Origin: Citrobacter freundii
GTDB lineage: Bacteria; Pseudomonadota; Gammaproteobacteria; Enterobacterales; Enterobacteriaceae
Length of the DNA: 64,000 bases
Direction: 5' to 3'
Assembly: GCF_011077955.1 (NCBI RefSeq)
Contig: NZ_JAALBX010000010.1
Coordinates: 62,001-126,000 of the forward strand
The notes below the pieces were generated by a model, which was not told the origin of the DNA, made no database searches, and was given only the letters and a program-made list of their open reading frames with translations. Shown piece by piece: positions 43,274-56,772 of the stretch (the stretch's first letter is position 1; each line of letters starts with the position of its first letter). Position numbers and translations under genes: made by a program.

Positions 43274-44194
43274 ATGACTCAATTACCTACATTTTCGCGT
43301 CGTTTGCTTCATCCTCGCTACTGGCTGACCTGGCTTGGTATCGGCCTTCTCTGGCTGGTGGTGCTTCTGCCTTACCCGGTGCTGTATCGCCTTGGCCGTG
43401 TTATGGGACATGTGGCGATGCGCTTTATGAAGCGTCGGAGCCGTATTGCGTACCGTAATCTGGAACTCTCTTTTCCGCAGATGTCAGCAGATGAACGCCA
43501 TCAGATGGTGGTAAAAAACTTTGAATCGGTAGGCCTTGGCCTGCTGGAAACCGGTATGGCCTGGTTCTGGCCCACCTGGCGCATAAACCGCTGGTTTGAT
43601 GTTTCCGGTACTGAATATATCAAAGCGGTGCAGTCGCAGGGCCGAGGCGTGCTGCTGATTGGCATTCATTTCCTGACGTTGGAACTGGGGGCGCGGGTCT
43701 TCGGTATTCATAACCCTGGCATCGGTGTGTACCGTCCTAATGACAATCCCTTGCTCGACTGGCTGCAAACCTGGGGCCGCATGCGTTCCAATAAATCGAT
43801 GATCGATCGAAAAGATCTGAAGGGAATGGTGCGAGCGTTAAAAAACGCTGAAGTCATCTGGTACGCCCCGGATCATGACTACGGCCCGCGCAGTAGCGTA
43901 TTTGTTCCTTTGTTTGCGGTAGAACAGGCTGCTACCACTACCGGCACATGGATGCTGGCGAAAATGTCGAAGGCCTGCGTGGTGCCTTTTGTCCCGCGCC
44001 GTAAGCCGGACGGCAAAGGCTACGAGATGATTATTCTTGAGCCGGAATGTAATCCGCCGTTAGAGAATGCTGAGGAAACTGCGCGCTGGATGAATGGCGT
44101 AGTAGAGCGCTGCATTATGATGGCCCCCGAGCAATATATGTGGCTCCACCGTCGTTTTAAAACGCGCCCCGAAGGCATGCCATCGCGCTATTAA
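43274..44194 (+). CDS. lpxL: Kdo2-lipid IVA lauroyltransferase LpxL
   Basis: Encodes 306 residues from the ATG at 43274 (E. coli HtrB 306), preceded by CAGGAAATAC. It adds laurate from lauroyl-ACP to Kdo2-lipid IVA in the inner membrane, the fifth acyl step of lipid A. One membrane helix ([16 protein letters not shown]) is followed by the HX4E acyltransferase motif in [12 protein letters not shown] (His about 132, Glu about 137). The C-terminal [15 protein letters not shown] is conserved. The mdtG gene that precedes it in E. coli is missing. Confidence 0.96.
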   Translation: MTQLPTFSRRLLHPRYWLTWLGIGLLWLVVLLPYPVLYRLGRVMGHVAMRFMKRRSRIAYRNLELSFPQMSADERHQMVVKNFESVGLGLLETGMAWFWPTWRINRWFDVSGTEYIKAVQSQGRGVLLIGIHFLTLELGARVFGIHNPGIGVYRPNDNPLLDWLQTWGRMRSNKSMIDRKDLKGMVRALKNAEVIWYAPDHDYGPRSSVFVPLFAVEQAATTTGTWMLAKMSKACVVPFVPRRKPDGKGYEMIILEPECNPPLENAEETARWMNGVVERCIMMAPEQYMWLHRRFKTRPEGMPSRY

Positions 44195-44331
44195 CCCGCC
44201 CGGCGGCAAGTCTGTGCCGCCGCGCTGTAACAACTCACCCTGTTTCACAATTAAAATTTCATATTAATACTGGCAATCTTCCAGTTTCGTCTATTCTTTC
44301 CTGAAAAGCCGATCCATACAGGGAGATTGCC

Positions 44332-44706
44332 ATGTCTATGTACGCCACACTTGAAGAAGCCATTGACGCCGCCCGTGAAGAGTTCCTTGCGGACAATCCG
44401 GGTATCACTGAAGACGAGGCAAGTATTCAGCAGCTTAATATCCAGAAATACATCCTTCAGGATGGCGATATTATGTGGCAGGCTGAATTTTTCGCCGATG
44501 ACGCGCAAGACGGTGAGTGTCTGCCGGTATTAACCGGCGAAGCGGCGCAAAGCGTGTTTGATGGTGATTTTGACGAGATAGAACTGCGTCAGGAATGGCT
44601 TGAGGAAAACACCCTTCATGAATGGGATGAAGGTGAATTCCAGTTGGAGCCGCCGCTTGATACCGAAGAAGGCCAGGCCGCAGCAGATGAATGGGACGAG
44701 CGTTAA
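44332..44706 (+). CDS. mysB: Acidic protein MysB (MsyB)
   Basis: Encodes 124 residues (E. coli 124), strongly acidic throughout. It was found in E. coli as a multicopy suppressor of secY and secA mutants; how it helps export is unclear, perhaps as an anti-aggregation or acid-stress factor. ACAGGGAGATTGCC precedes the start. It converges on yceK with a one-base gap. Confidence 0.93.
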   Translation: MSMYATLEEAIDAAREEFLADNPGITEDEASIQQLNIQKYILQDGDIMWQAEFFADDAQDGECLPVLTGEAAQSVFDGDFDEIELRQEWLEENTLHEWDEGEFQLEPPLDTEEGQAAADEWDER

Positions 44707-44707
44707 G

Positions 44708-44935
44708 TTACTCGTAAGGGCCGTGACTCGTATCCACTGGAAGAAGCAGAGTATCGAATATCAGCGAAAACGGCAGATCGAGCACGGTGACATAGCGCCA
44801 CGCTGAGTCTCTCACGTCCCATTGAACGCCGGGATAATACTGGTTGCCATGCCCCTGTCCGGGTATCGTTCGGCTAATGATGCTGCCACAGCCGCTCAAT
44901 AACATGGCAACCAGGATGATAACCAGAACGCGCAT
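44708..44935 (-). CDS. yceK: DUF1375 lipoprotein YceK
   Basis: Encodes 75 residues from the ATG at 44935 (E. coli 75), with GGAAGGAATTTCA upstream. The signal ends in a lipobox (LLSGC), followed by the conserved SIISRTIPGQGHGNQYYPG. It is a small lipoprotein of unknown role. A bidirectional terminator separates it from opgH, so it is expressed on its own. Confidence 0.92.
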   Translation of the reverse strand: MRVLVIILVAMLLSGCGSIISRTIPGQGHGNQYYPGVQWDVRDSAWRYVTVLDLPFSLIFDTLLLPVDTSHGPYE

Positions 44936-44971
44936 TGAAATTCCTTCCCCGCAGTAATGAATCATATAGAT

Positions 44972-45003
44972 AAAAAAGCCGGCCCTGGTGGCCGGCTTTT
45001 TAC
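44972..45003. terminator. Terminator between opgH and yceK
   Basis: GCCGGCC...GGCCGGC forms a 7-bp GC stem with a CTGGT-type loop and A/T runs on both sides. It lies 14-45 bases after the opgH stop on the minus strand. Confidence 0.82.
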
Positions 45004-45016
45004 ATAACGATAAAGT

Positions 45017-49350
<4,334 letters not shown>

Positions 49351-50520
49351 ATGAAGACGACCTCAACACAACGAGAATATTTTCTGGATTCGATCCGGGC
49401 ATGGTTAATGCTGCTTGGGATCCCTTTCCACATTTCACTAATCTATTCGAGTCATCAGTGGCATGTTAACAGTGTCGAGCCGTCGTGGTGGTTAACGCTG
49501 TTTAACGATTTCGTCCATTCTTTCCGAATGCAGGTCTTTTTCGTCATTTCTGGTTACTTTTCATACATGTTGTTCTTACGCTACCCACGCGTGAAATGGT
49601 GGAAAGTCCGCGTCGAACGGGTCGGTATACCCATGGTTACGGCTGTCTTCTTCTTAACATTGCCGCAATTCATCATGTTGCAATTTGTGAAGGGCCAGGC
49701 TGATAAGTGGCACACTTTGAGCGGCTATGAAAAATATAATACCCTTGCATGGGAGCTCATTTCACATTTGTGGTTCTTATTAGTTCTGATGGTATTAACC
49801 AGTCTTGGATTAATTTGGTTTAAAAATATATCTGCGCGCATCACTGAAGACCGTCCCGGATGGACCAAGAATATCACACTAGGAAAACTCTCAATTATTT
49901 TCCTGCTATTGGGCGTGTTTTATGCGGCCATTCGCCGTATTTTACTTTACGTTTACCCACCTATTTTGAGTGACGGATTATTTTATTTTATCGTCATGCA
50001 AACCCTGTTTTACACGCCATTTTTCATTCTCGGCGCAATTGCGTTTAAGCATCCCTCCATCAAAGCAATGTTGACCGCCCCCTCCCGCGGATGCGCGCTT
50101 GGCGCGGTTGTGGCGTTTGTCGCCTATGTAGTTAACCAGCGCTATGGTCATGGTGATGCGTGGATGTACGAGACGGAATATGTCATCACCATGTTTCTCG
50201 GGTTGTGTATGGTAAACGTGGTGTTTTCGTTAGGCCATCGCCTGTTGAATTTCCAGTCTGCGCGGGTGACGTATTTTGTTAACGCGTCGCTGTTTATCTA
50301 TCTGGTGCATCACCCATTGACCCTGTTTTACGGGGCCTATATCACGCCACATATCGCCTCAAACACGCTGGGCTTTATTAGTGGGTTAGTCTTTGTGATT
50401 GGTATTGCGCTGGCACTCTATGAAATCCATCTGCGGATCCCAATGCTGCGTTTTCTGTTTTCAGGAAAACCGCAAACTAAGCCAGTTGTGAAAACACCCG
50501 TCGAAAAAGAGTTACAGTAA
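49351..50520 (+). CDS. opgC: Glucans biosynthesis protein C (OpgC, succinyltransferase)
   Basis: Encodes 389 residues (E. coli MdoC 385). It is an acyltransferase-3 family membrane protein with about ten hydrophobic segments that puts succinyl groups on periplasmic glucans. The family motif is in [22 protein letters not shown] (residues 11-32, His about 27) and the C-terminal half holds [12 protein letters not shown]. It converges on clsC with a nine-base overlap of the two stop ends. Divergent from opgG. Confidence 0.95.
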   Translation: MKTTSTQREYFLDSIRAWLMLLGIPFHISLIYSSHQWHVNSVEPSWWLTLFNDFVHSFRMQVFFVISGYFSYMLFLRYPRVKWWKVRVERVGIPMVTAVFFLTLPQFIMLQFVKGQADKWHTLSGYEKYNTLAWELISHLWFLLVLMVLTSLGLIWFKNISARITEDRPGWTKNITLGKLSIIFLLLGVFYAAIRRILLYVYPPILSDGLFYFIVMQTLFYTPFFILGAIAFKHPSIKAMLTAPSRGCALGAVVAFVAYVVNQRYGHGDAWMYETEYVITMFLGLCMVNVVFSLGHRLLNFQSARVTYFVNASLFIYLVHHPLTLFYGAYITPHIASNTLGFISGLVFVIGIALALYEIHLRIPMLRFLFSGKPQTKPVVKTPVEKELQ

Positions 50521-51999
50521 CCACTCAACCGGGAGCCAATAGGCAAGCTTTACCAGTACGCGCTGCCAGAAGCGAGTCTTTGGCTCTTTCACCAATACGA
50601 CTTCCTGCCCATCACGGTACTCTACCCAATTCACCCGCCCTAATGCGTCAAGCCGTAAAGTCCATGCCGCTTCCTGCTGGCTTTGCACAAACCGGCGGTG
50701 GATGTGGCGCGCCAGATCCGGGCTTTCAATAACCAGGCCCATTTCAGTATTCAGCATTGCCGAACGCGGGTCGAAATTGAACGATCCGATAAACACGTGG
50801 TTTTCATCCACGCTAAAGGTTTTGGCATGTAAGCTGGAACCAGAATTCCCGGTAAGCCCCCGGTCATGTGGCATGCGCTCCTTCTGAGGACCGGGCTTAA
50901 GTTCATAGAGCGAGATGCCATGGCGCAAAAGCTTCTTTCGCCAGCGGGCATAGCCGGCATGCACGACGGCGACATCATTAGCCGCTAATGAATTAGTCAG
51001 GATCGCGATATTGACGCCTTTGCGCTTAAGCATCAGCAACTGTGCCACGCCTGCGCGAGTCGGGACAAAGTAAGAAGAGATGATATCAAGCTGTTTTGTC
51101 GGCTCGCCGATGACATTCAACATACGTAAGGGCAAGAGCGAATGCCGGCGCGCTTTGCCCTCCCCTTTGCGCGGATCGTCACTTAGCAGGCGTGCTTTAG
51201 CCCAAATCATCGACAACGTGCCGGCATCAAGATGCGTGGCAAAATGCGTGGTGGCAAGCTTATCCAGATAAGTACGGGCGATCGGATCGTGCTGCCATTC
51301 AGGGGGAAATTGTACGCGCTGCTCAATTTCTTCTTCGTTAACATCAAGCACTTTTTCAAGCGTTGAGACCGACGCACAGGTCCAGTAACGCTCAAAATCT
51401 TCGCATACCTCTGCGACCACCGGGCCAATGGTCAGTACATCAAGGTCGGAAAAAAGCGGTTCGTCACCGGCGCCAAAATAGGCATCACCGATATTACGCC
51501 CGCCAATAATGGTCGCCTCGCCATCAACGATAAAGCTTTTATTGTGCATACGGCGGTTGAGACGAGCAAAATCAGTCAGATAGCCTAATGCGCGGAAAAA
51601 ACGAAACGAAAAGGGGTTAAAAAGGCGGACTTCAATATTGGGATGGGCGCTCAGTAATCGCAGTACACTATCCATGCCAAGCGTGTTGTTGTCATCTAAT
51701 AAAAGACGAACCCGCACACCCCGTTTTGCCGCCTCAAGTAATGCGGAAAACAGCAGTCTGCCTGACATATCATCTTCCCAGATATAGTACTGAACATCCA
51801 GGGTTTGCTCGGCCATCTCTGCGAGCAGATAACGGGCGGCGAACGCATCCAGGCTGTCAGCCAGAGTATGCACGCCGCTATGATCGGGATGCGCTTGCGT
51901 TTTTGGCGCAATGGCTCGCCCAAGACGTGTTTTAGCGATCTTGTTCTGGGGTAAGTTGTGCAAGTAATCGTTGGTAAAGTCGGGTGTTTTCTTCGTCAT
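50512..51999 (-). CDS. clsC: Cardiolipin synthase C
   Basis: Encodes about 495 residues from the ATG at 51999 (E. coli ClsC 473). It has two phospholipase D HKD motifs: [18 protein letters not shown] near residue 150 and [18 protein letters not shown] near 395. ClsC makes cardiolipin from phosphatidylglycerol plus phosphatidylethanolamine, in E. coli with help from YmdB. The E. coli start falls on a lysine here, so a start further upstream is required and it overlaps the ymdB end by 68 bases; no good ribosome-binding site is visible, suggesting coupling. Confidence 0.88.
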   Translation of the reverse strand: MTKKTPDFTNDYLHNLPQNKIAKTRLGRAIAPKTQAHPDHSGVHTLADSLDAFAARYLLAEMAEQTLDVQYYIWEDDMSGRLLFSALLEAAKRGVRVRLLLDDNNTLGMDSVLRLLSAHPNIEVRLFNPFSFRFFRALGYLTDFARLNRRMHNKSFIVDGEATIIGGRNIGDAYFGAGDEPLFSDLDVLTIGPVVAEVCEDFERYWTCASVSTLEKVLDVNEEEIEQRVQFPPEWQHDPIARTYLDKLATTHFATHLDAGTLSMIWAKARLLSDDPRKGEGKARRHSLLPLRMLNVIGEPTKQLDIISSYFVPTRAGVAQLLMLKRKGVNIAILTNSLAANDVAVVHAGYARWRKKLLRHGISLYELKPGPQKERMPHDRGLTGNSGSSLHAKTFSVDENHVFIGSFNFDPRSAMLNTEMGLVIESPDLARHIHRRFVQSQQEAAWTLRLDALGRVNWVEYRDGQEVVLVKEPKTRFWQRVLVKLAYWLPVEWLL

Positions 52000-52474
52000 A
52001 GCAGACAAAGTATACCTGCTCCGGTAAAGCGTGCCGGGTAAGATAGTCTGAAACCGTGTTGACGGCGATTTCTGCCGCGGCCGGTTTAGGGTAACCGTAA
52101 ATGCCGGTGCTAATTGCCGGGAAAGCCACGGTCTTATATCCATTAGCACTCACCAATTGCAGACTGTTTCGGTAGGCATCAGAAAGCAGCTGCGCCTCAT
52201 GTTGATCGCCATCACGCCACACAGGCCCAACCGTGTGTACCACGGCTTTCGCCGCAAGATCGCCTGCCGTGGTGATGACTGCATGTCCTGTGGGACAACT
52301 GCCCTGCTGCTGACGAACCTGCATGCAGGCCTCCAGTAAAGCAGGCCCGGCCGCACGATGGATGGCGCCATCCACCCCGCCACCGCCCATCAATGACGTA
52401 TTCGCTGCATTCACAATCACATCTACCGTCATTTGGGTAATATCGCCCTGTATGACTTCTATTCTGGTTTTCAT
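51932..52474 (-). CDS. ymdB: O-acetyl-ADP-ribose deacetylase YmdB (macrodomain)
   Basis: Encodes 180 residues (E. coli 177). Macrodomain marks: [22 protein letters not shown] (residues 22-43) and [12 protein letters not shown] near 123. It hydrolyses O-acetyl-ADP-ribose; E. coli YmdB also inhibits RNase III under stress and supports ClsC activity and biofilm control. GGAGGCAGCG precedes the start. It overlaps clsC and is therefore likely cotranslated. Confidence 0.95.
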   Translation of the reverse strand: MKTRIEVIQGDITQMTVDVIVNAANTSLMGGGGVDGAIHRAAGPALLEACMQVRQQQGSCPTGHAVITTAGDLAAKAVVHTVGPVWRDGDQHEAQLLSDAYRNSLQLVSANGYKTVAFPAISTGIYGYPKPAAAEIAVNTVSDYLTRHALPEQVYFVCYDEENTRLYQRLLAQLTPEQDR

Positions 52475-52627
52475 CGCTGCCTCCTGAGAGTTCTGTTTTG
52501 AGTGTAGAACATCTATTACCTGAGGCGTCTGCCGCGCTGTATTACGTCAGGCACAGGTTTCTCATTGCATGCAGATCGCACGCTATGCCTTAACATAAAA
52601 GAAAAGCGCGGCAGTCTCAGTAGGCGA

Positions 52628-52939
52628 TTATTGGTAGTTAATGTTGACGATTGCTACTTTTTTATTGTCATCAAGGTAGTGAAGTTTAACCGTAGCCGGC
52701 ACATTGCTTTTAATGGAGGTGGCATTGATTTGTGTTATCGGAATGGATCGCTTAACGCGCGTCGACCCTACGGGACACTCAACCATCATCCTGCGCTCGT
52801 CGTGAGTAAATTCACAACCCTCTTCAACGATTGCGCCGACAAAATGAATCGTTCCGCAGTTACCTGACGCGCTAAACGCAGGCGAACCAAACAGGTAAAG
52901 CGACAGACAACCCAGCGGCAGTAATGAATGCATGCGCAT
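52628..52939 (-). CDS. ymdA: Fimbrial-like small secreted protein YmdA
   Basis: Encodes 103 residues (E. coli YmdA 103). A signal peptide ends near SPAFSA, and the mature part GTIHFVGAIVEEGCEF resembles the start of type 1 fimbrial subunits, with three cysteines in the mature part. No function is known. It follows csgC by 177 bases on the same strand, as in E. coli, so it may be read through with the curli operon. AGGAATAAACA precedes the ATG at 52939. Confidence 0.8.
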   Translation of the reverse strand: MRMHSLLPLGCLSLYLFGSPAFSASGNCGTIHFVGAIVEEGCEFTHDERRMMVECPVGSTRVKRSIPITQINATSIKSNVPATVKLHYLDDNKKVAIVNINYQ

Positions 52940-53116
52940 TGTTTATTCCTCATAAGCGCTTCATCCTGAAGACATAATGAGCCCTTGAATGTAACTATAA
53001 TTGAACTTAAATTTAACAATTACTTAAATTTATGAACACAATTACACACTTATCCGGGCAGAGCTAATGAGTACTACCGGCAAAATCGCCAAACCACAGA
53101 GGAACGTCATGAACGG

Positions 53117-53446
53117 CTATAGCACGCCCGGCGGTGACCACTGTTGTTTGATGTTGAGCGATTTACCATCGCTTACGGTTACCAGAACGGTCAATTCATC
53201 CCCCGGCTCTACATTTATCGCTAAACGGGAGAGGGAAAACGGTTTATTGCTGATGATGTGTGCTTGTGAACGCTGGCGGGTATTGCTGTTGCCTGAGGCA
53301 CCTTTTCGCACGGCTTCCAGTTGAATTTGGCAGTCGCAATCTTGCGTAAGCATCACTTGCGGCACAATAGTCCAGACGGAACCCTGTTGTTGGGCATCGA
53401 TAACGATTTGGTTGGTCAGGGCGGCGAGTAATATCATGGTGTACAT
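53117..53446 (-). CDS. csgC: Curli assembly protein CsgC
   Basis: Encodes 109 residues (E. coli 110). It is a periplasmic immunoglobulin-like protein that prevents early amyloid formation by CsgA. The CXC pair typical of CsgC is in DCDCQIQ near residue 36-38. Sequence is otherwise divergent from E. coli. The signal part is short (MYTMILLAALTNQIVIDA). It is 55 bases after csgA, across a terminator. Confidence 0.9.
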   Translation of the reverse strand: MYTMILLAALTNQIVIDAQQQGSVWTIVPQVMLTQDCDCQIQLEAVRKGASGNSNTRQRSQAHIISNKPFSLSRLAINVEPGDELTVLVTVSDGKSLNIKQQWSPPGVL

Positions 53447-53459
53447 ATTTCTCCTCCAT

Positions 53460-53485
53460 AAAAAAACAGGGCCGTAGCCCTGTTC
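53460..53485 (-). terminator. csgBA terminator / attenuator
   Basis: ACAGGGC (53466-53472) and GCCCTGT (53477-53483) form a 7-bp stem; six T follow on the minus strand. It lies between csgA and csgC, so csgC should be made at a lower level. Confidence 0.8.
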
Positions 53486-53501
53486 TTAATATGCCGTACT
53501 C

Positions 53502-53993
53502 TTAGTACTGAGCAGCGTTCACAAAGTTGTTGTAACCGCGCTGAGTAACATCTGCAGATGCATAGTTGTCAGTCTGGACAACGTTAGCATAATGAGAGTT
53601 ACCACGCTGGCTGATAGTGATGTCAGAACGGATAGCATTCTGGTTCACGTTAACAGCGTTGAAGTTACCTTTCTGGGTAACATCGGTATCAGAAGCGAAA
53701 CCGCCAGTTTGTTTGATGTCAGCGGTGTTTTTAACGCCATCCTGATCCAGCCAAATGTTGCTGTCTTTAGCAGACTGCTGAACATTTGCGAAGTTGTTGA
53801 GTTTAGATTGGTTAATATCAACCAGAGAACCATCAGCGTTAGTCTGAACTGAATTCACAACGTGGTGAGCACCGTCCTGATAAATTTTCAGTTCTGCGCC
53901 AGACTGAGATGGATGCCAGCCATTACGTTCTGCCATAGCGCTGCCAGAAATAACGACCAATGCTGCAACTGCTGCCACTTTAAATAATTTCAT
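53502..53993 (-). CDS. csgA: Major curlin subunit CsgA, divergent, six repeats
   Basis: Encodes 163 residues (E. coli CsgA 151). The signal peptide is MKLFKVAAVAALVVISGSAMA; the mature N-terminus ERNGWHPSQ is short and lacks the glycine-rich N22 secretion signal of E. coli. Six curlin repeats of 20-23 residues can be aligned to S-X5-Q-X4-N-X5-Q: Q in IYQ, INQ, LDQ, VTQ, ISQ and VTQ, against five in E. coli. In repeats 1 and 5 the central Asn is His; in 1 and 6 the first Ser is Ala. It follows csgB after 40 bases, and its secretion should use CsgG, CsgE and CsgF encoded nearby. CsgA polymerises into extracellular amyloid fibres. Confidence 0.92.
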   Translation of the reverse strand: MKLFKVAAVAALVVISGSAMAERNGWHPSQSGAELKIYQDGAHHVVNSVQTNADGSLVDINQSKLNNFANVQQSAKDSNIWLDQDGVKNTADIKQTGGFASDTDVTQKGNFNAVNVNQNAIRSDITISQRGNSHYANVVQTDNYASADVTQRGYNNFVNAAQY

Positions 53994-54033
53994 GGTGTAA
54001 CCCCCATCGGATTGATATTAAGTCGTTCTGAAT

Positions 54034-54489
54034 TTAGCGTTGAGTAACGCGAATATTCATGAACGAGTTGTTTTGAACAACGACTGCGGTTTTTTGTGTA
54101 CCATATTGAGTAACATTTGCTCTATTACCCGTACCTTTCTGGATAATAGTCGCACTGTTACCAAACCCATTCTGCTGTATATCTGCATCATTCTGGAAGC
54201 CATCCTGAGCGATATACGCCAGATTGTAATTTCCTGATTGGTCTACATTTGCTCTGTTTCCATTGCCATTTTGCACAACAACGGTTTGCAATTTATGGCC
54301 TTCCTGGCGAGTAATGGCTCTGTTATTTGAGCCATCTTGACCAATAATAGCTGTCTGATTGTATGAAGACTTGCTTAATTCATTCACAGCAAAGTTATAT
54401 TCTGCTGCCGCAAGATCATTACTATACGAATAAGCCACTCCGGGCGTACCCAATATAGTCAACATCATCAACAACAATTTGTTTTTCAT
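54034..54489 (-). CDS. csgB: Minor curlin subunit CsgB (nucleator)
   Basis: Encodes 151 residues from the ATG at 54489, as in E. coli; a 17-codon upstream extension is in the leader. Signal peptide MKNKLLLMMLTILGTPGVAYS. Curlin repeats follow (AIIGQDGSNNRAITRQ, VVVQNGNGNRANVDQ, YIAQDGFQNDADIQQ, TIIQKGTGNRANVTQ) and a basic C-terminal repeat ending RVTQR that anchors the nucleator to the surface. It is much closer to E. coli CsgB than CsgA is to its counterpart. CsgB starts CsgA polymerisation at the outer membrane. Confidence 0.95.
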   Translation of the reverse strand: MKNKLLLMMLTILGTPGVAYSYSNDLAAAEYNFAVNELSKSSYNQTAIIGQDGSNNRAITRQEGHKLQTVVVQNGNGNRANVDQSGNYNLAYIAQDGFQNDADIQQNGFGNSATIIQKGTGNRANVTQYGTQKTAVVVQNNSFMNIRVTQR

Positions 54490-55056
54490 GTTGTCACCTT
54501 GGGCTGGCAGGATAATTAAGACAATTATCCTATCAATCATTTAAATTTGTAAGAGCAGCTAACAAAATGTTATTGCCGCGTTACGGAGAAGAGTATGTCC
54601 GCGGAAACATATTAAATATCTCACCCGCGAGTCGTATTTTTTATTATTCGTTCATTAGAAAGTATGAGAATTGCTGTTGGGTAATAAGGAAGGAAACCTG
54701 GCTGAAGAAAAAAATTTTTTGATGGGTACAAGGTCATGAAGCCGTCACATTCAGAGAGTCACAAAATGGTCACGAAGAGGCATCGCAAAAAAAAGATCGT
54801 CAACGGTTGTCACCACGCACTCATTATCTATACAAAATTGTCTGTCAGCTTTACGTCGGTGTTACCCGCAAGATTAGAGGTAATACATTTTTTGAAATAA
54901 ATAATTATATCTATAAAAAACAATAGTATAGATTTGAATTTTATGTTTTTAAAATGATGCAACTCATTAAAAATGTACAACTTATCTATTAATTTTTTCA
55001 TTAGAAAAATCTTCGCATTAACATTTATTTATTTGGTTTTACATTCTGTAACATCT

Positions 55057-55098
55057 TTAACACTTGATTTAAGGTTGGTAATGACTAGATTTGTTTCA
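55057..55098 (+). promoter_or_regulatory. csgD promoter core
   Basis: TTTAACACTTGATTTAAG then GGTTGGTAATGACTAGATTT is nearly the E. coli csgD promoter. TAGATT (55086-55091) is the likely -10, giving a transcript start near 55098 and a leader of roughly 160 bases. The left part overlaps the OmpR-binding region of E. coli. Confidence 0.65.
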
Positions 55099-55162
55099 GC
55101 ACTACTTTTAAATGTTTTCTTTTTCATCGCCCTCTCCGGGGATGATTGATTAATTTCTCTAT

Positions 55163-55218
55163 ACACAGCAGTGCAGCATCTGTCAGTACTTCTGGTGGGC
55201 TGAATGGTTAATCAGCCC
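55163..55218 (+). promoter_or_regulatory. csgD 5' leader element with hairpin
   Basis: ACACAGCAGTGCAGCATCTG-TCAGTACTTCTGGTG matches the E. coli csgD leader, where small RNAs such as OmrA/B, McaS, RprA and GcvB pair. Directly after it GGGCTGA (55197-55203) and TCAGCCC (55212-55218) form a perfect stem, which differs in sequence from E. coli. Confidence 0.6.
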
Positions 55219-55258
55219 AACTGATGGATGTCATTATTAAAAACAGTGGGGTTTCATC

Positions 55259-55909
55259 ATGTACAGTGAAGTTCAGATCCTGCCTGGCCAAACGTTGTTC
55301 TTGATTACCAAACCATCTTTACAGGCGACAGCGTTATTACAGCATTTAAAATCGTCATTGGGAATAAACGGAAAGCTGCATAACATACAGCGTTCCGTTG
55401 ATGATATCCCGGCTAATAGTCTGATTCTATTGGATATGATGGAAGCTGATAAGAAGCTGATTCAGTACTGGCAAGATAATCTGGGTCGCAAAAATATCAA
55501 TCTTAAAATCGTGTTATTGAACACGCCCGATGAGTATCCGTTTCGAGAAATCGAAGGCTGGCCACACATTCATGGTGTCTTTTATGCTCATGAAGACCAG
55601 TCTTGCGTGCTTGAAGGGATGCGCGGTGTGCTGCGCGGTGAATGCTATTTTTCGCAAAAGCTTGCCAGTTATTTGATTACCCACTCCGGCAATTACCGGT
55701 ATAACGGTGGAGAATCATCAATGCTGACGCATCGTGAGAAAGAGATCCTCAATAAATTACGGGTTGGCGCATCAAACATTGAAATCGCGCAGGCCCTGTT
55801 TATTAGCGAAAACACAGTTAAAACGCATCTTTATAATCTGTTTAAGAAGATCGCGGTAAAAAACCGAACTCAAGCCGTTTCATGGGCTAACGATAACCTC
55901 AGGCGATAA
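55259..55909 (+). CDS. csgD: Biofilm master regulator CsgD
   Basis: Encodes 216 residues, as in E. coli. N-terminal receiver-like domain with the pseudo-phosphoacceptor in ILLDMMEADKKL (Asp about 59) and a C-terminal LuxR-type helix-turn-helix: LTHREKEILNKLRVGASNIE, then ISENTVKTHLYNLFKKI. It activates csgBAC and, through dgcC (adrA), cellulose. The DNA-binding part is nearly identical to E. coli while the receiver part varies. It heads csgDEFG. Confidence 0.96.
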   Translation: MYSEVQILPGQTLFLITKPSLQATALLQHLKSSLGINGKLHNIQRSVDDIPANSLILLDMMEADKKLIQYWQDNLGRKNINLKIVLLNTPDEYPFREIEGWPHIHGVFYAHEDQSCVLEGMRGVLRGECYFSQKLASYLITHSGNYRYNGGESSMLTHREKEILNKLRVGASNIEIAQALFISENTVKTHLYNLFKKIAVKNRTQAVSWANDNLRR

Positions 55910-55912
55910 GCC

Positions 55913-56302
55913 ATGAACACACTCAAAGGTTTAATAGTGACCTGTGGAATTCTATGGGTCACTACGACTGCACACGCCGTTGAAGTAGAAGTACCCGGAT
56001 TATTAACAGACCATACCGTTTCATCTATTGGGCACGATTTTTATCGTGACTTTAGTCATAAATGGGAAAGTTCTTTCAACGGAAATATAACCATTAATGA
56101 GAGACCCAGCGCACGATGGGGAAGCTGGATAACCATTACGCTTGATCAGGAGGTGCTTTTTCAGCTTTTCCTTTTCCCCACAAAACGTGAGTTCGAAAAA
56201 AACGTCGATATTGCACTTGCGCAGACTCAGGAAGCATTGCAGCGTCGTCAAATAGATAAAGTGTTATTGAGCACCGGTGATTTAACCAGCGACGAATTTT
56301 AA
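55913..56302 (+). CDS. csgE: Curli secretion specificity factor CsgE
   Basis: Encodes 129 residues (E. coli 129). A signal peptide ends at AHA; the mature start [20 protein letters not shown] is conserved. CsgE caps the periplasmic side of CsgG and lends specificity for curlin. It starts three bases after the csgD stop, so csgDE are coupled. Terminal part [13 protein letters not shown] is typical. Confidence 0.95.
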   Translation: MNTLKGLIVTCGILWVTTTAHAVEVEVPGLLTDHTVSSIGHDFYRDFSHKWESSFNGNITINERPSARWGSWITITLDQEVLFQLFLFPTKREFEKNVDIALAQTQEALQRRQIDKVLLSTGDLTSDEF

Positions 56303-56331
56303 TTCTCAATAAATCTATTCAGGAGGCTGCC

Positions 56332-56748
56332 ATGCGTCTCGCATACAGCATGATTTCGCTATTATTGATTGCGCCATTATCGTGGGGCGGGAATATGACA
56401 TTTCAATTCCGCAACCCGAATTTTGGCGGAAATCCAAATAATGGAGCGTTTTTATTAAATAGCGCCCAGGCTCAAAACTCTTATAAAGACCCAAGCTACA
56501 ACAGCGATCTAGGTTATCAGGCCCCTACGGCGCTGGATAATTTTAGCCAGGCCTTACAATCCCAGGTACTTGGCAACTTAATGTCAAACATCAGCACAGG
56601 CAAACCCGGCCGCATGGTTACCAACGACTTTATCGTTGATATCGCTAACCGTGATGGTCAATTGCAACTGAACGTCACCGATCGTAAAACCGGTATGTCC
56701 TCGATCATTGAGGTCTCGGGATTACAGTACAGCTCCGGCACAGAATAA
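56332..56748 (+). CDS. csgF: Curli nucleation factor CsgF
   Basis: Encodes 138 residues (E. coli 138). Signal peptide to SWGGN; mature N-terminus [19 protein letters not shown] is the segment known to insert in the CsgG channel. The C-terminal [19 protein letters not shown] is also conserved. It localises to the surface and helps CsgB display. Preceded by CAGGAGGCTGCC. Confidence 0.96.
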   Translation: MRLAYSMISLLLIAPLSWGGNMTFQFRNPNFGGNPNNGAFLLNSAQAQNSYKDPSYNSDLGYQAPTALDNFSQALQSQVLGNLMSNISTGKPGRMVTNDFIVDIANRDGQLQLNVTDRKTGMSSIIEVSGLQYSSGTE

Positions 56749-56772
56749 CCCGGTTTAAAAAGGACTCTTATC

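Larger units (their letters stand above)
54490..55258. promoter_or_regulatory. csgB-csgD intergenic regulatory region
   Basis: 769 bases, close to the 755 of E. coli, with strong AT bias. In E. coli this holds promoters for both curli operons, and sites for CsgD, OmpR, IHF, H-NS, CpxR, RstA and MlrA. Blocks matching E. coli remain near csgD: TTTAACACTTGATTTAAG (55057-55074), GTAATGACTAGATT and ACACAGCAGTGCAGCATCTG. The remainder is too diverged to place individual sites. Confidence 0.8.
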
